From assembly GCF_027111275.1 (NCBI RefSeq), contig NZ_CP114286.1, positions 4,388,501 to 4,452,500 of the forward strand: a DNA stretch of 64,000 nucleotides, written 5' to 3'. The position numbers and the translations under genes were made by a program. This DNA comes from Flavobacterium luteolum (GTDB lineage: Bacteria; Bacteroidota; Bacteroidia; Flavobacteriales; Flavobacteriaceae). Shown here in pieces: positions 61,315 to 64,000 of the stretch. Under the pieces are notes generated by a model. It was given only the letters and a program-made list of their open reading frames with translations, made no database searches and was not told where the DNA came from. The stretch's first letter is position 1. The number at the start of each line of letters is the position of its first letter.

Positions 61315-62475
61315 ATGCCAAATAGCACATCAACTTCGGGATATTTTTTAGATAAAATTACTTCGCTGAATTTTGATCACTTTTTTACCAGAAGAAATCG
61401 AATTCTACTGCACGTTTTTATGTGGTTAGGTTTTTCTATTTTGCTTTTTTTGAGCTATGTAATTGGTTATAAATTAGTTTATTTTGATGCTGTTTTGCTA
61501 ACAATAAGAATGGCATTAGTAAATATGATTGTATTTTATATGCTGTTTTATTTACTATTGCCAAAGATATTTTCAGGCAGCAAAACTCGAATTATAATAT
61601 TGCTGCTATTGGTTTTTCCAGTTTCAATATTTGTCTGGATGGCGTCAACGTATTTTATTTCACTGATTTATTATGCTTTAGGTCTTGAAATTACTTTTGG
61701 AGAACTGAAAGGTGTCATTAAAATGAGCGCCAATCAAACTTTTCTGGAAGCGGTTTCTCCAAAAAGAATGCTTTCGCAAACCATAATTATTATCTCATTG
61801 CTTTCGCCTTTTTGCTTTGCTAAAATATTGGTCGAAATCACAAAATTGTACAACAAGAAATTTCAAATTGAAAGAGAAAAAACAGCTTTAGAAATTCAGA
61901 ATATTCAAATTGAAAAAGACTTTCTAAAAGCGCAGTTAAACCCGCATTTTTTATTTAATACCTTAAATAATCTTTACGGACTAACGGTTAGAAAAGACAA
62001 TCTGGCTCCAGAATTAATCCTGAATCTTTCTGATATTATGAGCTATACGCTCTATGAATCGAATACCGAAATTGTCCGTTTGGAAAAAGAATTGGATTTT
62101 ATCAAAAATTATATCGCTTTAGAAAAAATGCGTTATGCCGATGATACCAATATTCACGTTACTATTGACGGACAAACTGCAGGACTTTTTGTTGCACCAC
62201 TTCTAACATTTACCTTCATAGAAAATGCTTTTAAATATGGTTTAAAAAGCAAAAATGCTTTTATAAAACTTGACATTAAGATTGAAAACCATACTTTTTG
62301 GTTCAGCTTAGAGAACGATTCGGAAGCAACGGAAAACGATTCTGATTTTGGCGGAATAGGAGTAGAGAATGCCCGTAAACGTTTAGAATTGCTATATCCC
62401 AATCAATATAAATTAGAAATTGAAAGAGTGCAAAATTCGTTTAAAGTTGATTTAAAAATAGTTTTAATAAAATAA
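61315..62475 (+). CDS. LytS/YehU-type sensor histidine kinase
   Basis: A 386-residue inner-membrane kinase. About four transmembrane helices fill residues 25-175. A short coiled coil (IEREKTALEIQNIQIEKDFLKAQ) leads to a His_kinase (PF06580-type) domain with the phospho-acceptor in AQLNPHFLFNTLNNLYGL and to an HATPase domain (TFIENAFKYGLKS, GGIGVENARKRL). It has no periplasmic sensor, so membrane helices likely detect the signal. Its stop overlaps the start of the response-regulator gene (TAATG), a classic coupled pair. Confidence 0.93.
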   Translation: MPNSTSTSGYFLDKITSLNFDHFFTRRNRILLHVFMWLGFSILLFLSYVIGYKLVYFDAVLLTIRMALVNMIVFYMLFYLLLPKIFSGSKTRIIILLLLVFPVSIFVWMASTYFISLIYYALGLEITFGELKGVIKMSANQTFLEAVSPKRMLSQTIIIISLLSPFCFAKILVEITKLYNKKFQIEREKTALEIQNIQIEKDFLKAQLNPHFLFNTLNNLYGLTVRKDNLAPELILNLSDIMSYTLYESNTEIVRLEKELDFIKNYIALEKMRYADDTNIHVTIDGQTAGLFVAPLLTFTFIENAFKYGLKSKNAFIKLDIKIENHTFWFSLENDSEATENDSDFGGIGVENARKRLELLYPNQYKLEIERVQNSFKVDLKIVLIK

Positions 62476-63182
62476 TGGAAAAACTAAAATGCATTGTTGT
62501 TGACGACGAGCCAATTGCAAGAGATATTATCGAATCTTTTATTGCTGAAATTCCGTTTTTGGAACTAAAAGAGTCGTTTGCAGAAGCTTCTAAAGCATTA
62601 TTATTTCTGCAGGAAAATGAAGTTGATATTGTTTTCAGCGACATCGAAATGCCTAAATTTAATGGTTTAGAATTGGCGCAGTCGCTTACGAATGCGCCAG
62701 TTATTATTTTCATCACAGCACATCGCAATTTTGCTCTAGAAGGATTTGAAACCGGAGCAGCCGATTATCTCTTAAAACCCGTTCGTTTTGACCGTTTCCT
62801 GAAAGCGGTAAATCGTGCCAAAGAATATCTTTCCTTAAAGAAAACAACTTCGGTTCATCAAATCAATCCCGATCGTATTTTTATCAAATCGGAAGGAAAG
62901 CTGATTAAGATTCTTTTGAGTGAAATTTTTTATGTAGAAGCGCAGGGCGATTATCTGAAATTTGTCATTAACGGCGGATCTTATACAACTCTAGGAACTT
63001 TGAAGTCAATGGAGGAAGTTTTGAAACTACCAATGTTCTTTCGTGTACAGCGTTCTTTTATATTAAATTTAGAATCTGTGAGAAGTCTTAATGGAAATGT
63101 TGTAGAATTGATTGATGGGAAAACTATTTCTGCTGCTTTGAATAAAAAAGAGGAATTGTATCAACTGTTAGGCATTAAATAA
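62475..63182 (+). CDS. LytTR-family response regulator
   Basis: A 235-residue regulator. The receiver (1-120) has D10/D11, phosphoacceptor D56 in VFSDIEMPKFNG, T in ITAHRN and K in YLLKPVRF. A LytTR DNA-binding domain spans about 130-235, with FIKSEGKLIKILLSEIFYVEAQGDYLKF and FFRVQRSFILNLE. It is phosphorylated by the LytS-type kinase with which it overlaps. Its targets are not visible here. The stop codon abuts a palindromic repeat. Confidence 0.94.
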   Translation: MEKLKCIVVDDEPIARDIIESFIAEIPFLELKESFAEASKALLFLQENEVDIVFSDIEMPKFNGLELAQSLTNAPVIIFITAHRNFALEGFETGAADYLLKPVRFDRFLKAVNRAKEYLSLKKTTSVHQINPDRIFIKSEGKLIKILLSEIFYVEAQGDYLKFVINGGSYTTLGTLKSMEEVLKLPMFFRVQRSFILNLESVRSLNGNVVELIDGKTISAALNKKEELYQLLGIK

Positions 63183-63262
63183 TGTGCTAATGAGTCAATT
63201 AGATAATTAGATAATGAGAGTAATTGACTAATTATCTAATTGACACATTTTCTAATTATCTA
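63181..63262. repeat. GTCAATTAGATAAT palindromic repeat
   Basis: AATGTGCTAATGAGTCAATT with AGATAATTAGATAATG words on the left; GACTAATTATCTAATTGACA and ATTTTCTAATTATCT on the right. It starts at the LytTR stop and its right end supplies the stop and last codon of the minus-strand regulator at 63256. Confidence 0.85.
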
Positions 63263-64000
63263 TTCGCATTGATATAATCTGTTGGCGACATATTAAAATG
63301 CTTCTGGAAATTACGTCCAAAACTCGTTTGCGATTTATAGCCTACCATTTCTGCGATTTCGTACATTTTGTAATTTTCGTTTAAGAGTAACTCTGCGGCT
63401 CTTTTTAATCGTACGATATTGATTAATTCGTTTGGACTCAAGTTTGTGATGTCTTTAATTTTTCGGTATAAAGTCGAACGGCTCATATTCATAATTTCGG
63501 CAAGCGATTCTACACTCAAATCCTGATCGGTGATGTTTTTAAGAATTTCATCGTCGAGTTTTTTCAAGAACTTTTCGTCGGTTTTGTTGTGAGCAATGCT
63601 TTTAATGTGAGAAAGGGGAGAACTCGCATAATAATTCATAATCTGTCTGCGGTTTTCAATCAAGTTATTGGCTTGAACTTTCAGATAATCCATAGAAAAA
63701 GGTTTTGCTACATAAGCATCGGCACCAACTTCAAGTCCGTCGATTTGAGATTTTAGCGAATTTTTTGCAGTCAATAAAATAACCGGAATATGACTCGTTT
63801 CCAGATTTGTTTTAATCTTTTTGCACATTGTAAATCCGTCCATAACAGGCATCGTCACATCTGAAATAACAAGTTGAATGTTTTCGTTATGAATGATTTT
63901 CAGTGCTTCCTCGCCATTTTCTGCTTTTAGAATCGTGTATGTTCCGGCCAATTCGGTCGTAATAAAGCTCAAAAGATCTTCATTATCTTCTACAACCAAG
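63256..64000 (-). CDS. C-terminal part of a hybrid two-component system regulator (REC-AraC)
   Basis: The right window edge cuts this gene; about 247 C-terminal residues are visible. It starts in a receiver (VVEDNEDLLSF, phosphoacceptor in LVISDVTMPVMDG, K in YVAKPFS) followed by a linker (YYASSPLSHIKSIAHNKTDEKFLKKLDDEI) and an AraC-type HTH (LAEIMNMSRSTLYRKIKDIT; MVGYKSQTSFGRNFQKHFNMSP). This is the usual end of Bacteroidota hybrid two-component systems, whose periplasmic sensor and kinase would lie beyond the window. Such regulators often control polysaccharide-use genes. Confidence 0.93.
   Translation of the reverse strand, partial: LVVEDNEDLLSFITTELAGTYTILKAENGEEALKIIHNENIQLVISDVTMPVMDGFTMCKKIKTNLETSHIPVILLTAKNSLKSQIDGLEVGADAYVAKPFSMDYLKVQANNLIENRRQIMNYYASSPLSHIKSIAHNKTDEKFLKKLDDEILKNITDQDLSVESLAEIMNMSRSTLYRKIKDITNLSPNELINIVRLKRAAELLLNENYKMYEIAEMVGYKSQTSFGRNFQKHFNMSPTDYINANR

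Noticed and set aside
1..64000. tRNA, rRNA or riboswitch genes
   Set aside because: No cloverleaf-like sequence, rRNA segment or known riboswitch core was recognised by eye; a covariance search would be needed to be sure.

Overview
The window is typical of an AT-rich Bacteroidota chromosome, most likely a Flavobacterium. The evidence is several TonB-dependent receptors, a SusC/SusD pair under an ECF sigma/FecR switch, a hybrid two-component regulator with an AraC output domain, promoters of the Bacteroidota form TTG-N17-20-TAnnTTTG, few Shine-Dalgarno sites, and lipoprotein and OmpA/PorT-like envelope proteins. No rRNA, tRNA, CRISPR array, transposase or phage gene was seen.

Layout. 1-8.6 kb: the end of an Fpg/Nei-type glycosylase gene, a DUF72 gene, a general-stress flavin-binding protein, a single-domain response regulator overlapping tail-to-tail with a large multi-PAS histidine kinase, a small conserved protein, a 107-bp tandem array, an AraC-like sensor protein with no DNA-binding domain, a SemiSWEET sugar transporter and a stress-type SDR. 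8.9-15.6 kb: a same-strand signalling operon (REC-kinase, CHASE3-GAF hybrid kinase with three receivers, receiver, CheR, CheB) with no chemoreceptor. 15.6-17.5 kb: two outer-membrane proteins. 17.8-26.3 kb: a heavy-metal efflux island (Cys/His-rich small protein, CzcA-type RND pump, TolC-like channel, His-rich adaptor, Zn/Cd/Pb P-type ATPase). 26.3-27.4 kb: a tautomerase and a VOC protein.

27.7-41.2 kb, all on the minus strand, is a sigma-regulated uptake locus: ECF sigma, FecR, STN-containing SusC, SusD, a surface lipoprotein, a di-haem peroxidase and two sulfatases, with no glycosidase. 41.5-47.6 kb holds a DUF1810 gene, a divergent DapB-like gene, succinate dehydrogenase/fumarate reductase A and B subunits without a membrane anchor gene, and a thiolase. 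47.9-57.8 kb holds a siderophore-type receptor, a luciferase-like monooxygenase gene broken by one in-frame TGA, DUF1634 plus TauE/SafE, an AraC regulator, a GNAT-like protein, two DoxX proteins, a GNAT acetyltransferase and a zinc-type quinone oxidoreductase. 57.9-64 kb holds another TonB receptor, a CPBP membrane protease, a LytS/LytTR pair and the end of a hybrid two-component regulator that runs off the right edge.

The most striking non-gene feature is the number of intergenic palindromes built from short words. Of nine convergent gene ends, six carry a long palindromic repeat, two a classical terminator hairpin, and one is a gene overlap. One family, ending in TTAACCGCAAAG/CTTTGCGGTTAA, lies inside coding sequence in the metal-efflux operon. 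There it supplies the last residues and stop of the RND pump, the N-terminus of the channel protein, and most of the lipoprotein signal peptide of the adaptor. Three genes carry apparent lesions or start anomalies: the luciferase-like gene, a one-base shift in the signal peptide of the large sulfatase, and an A8 tract at the start of the AraC gene.
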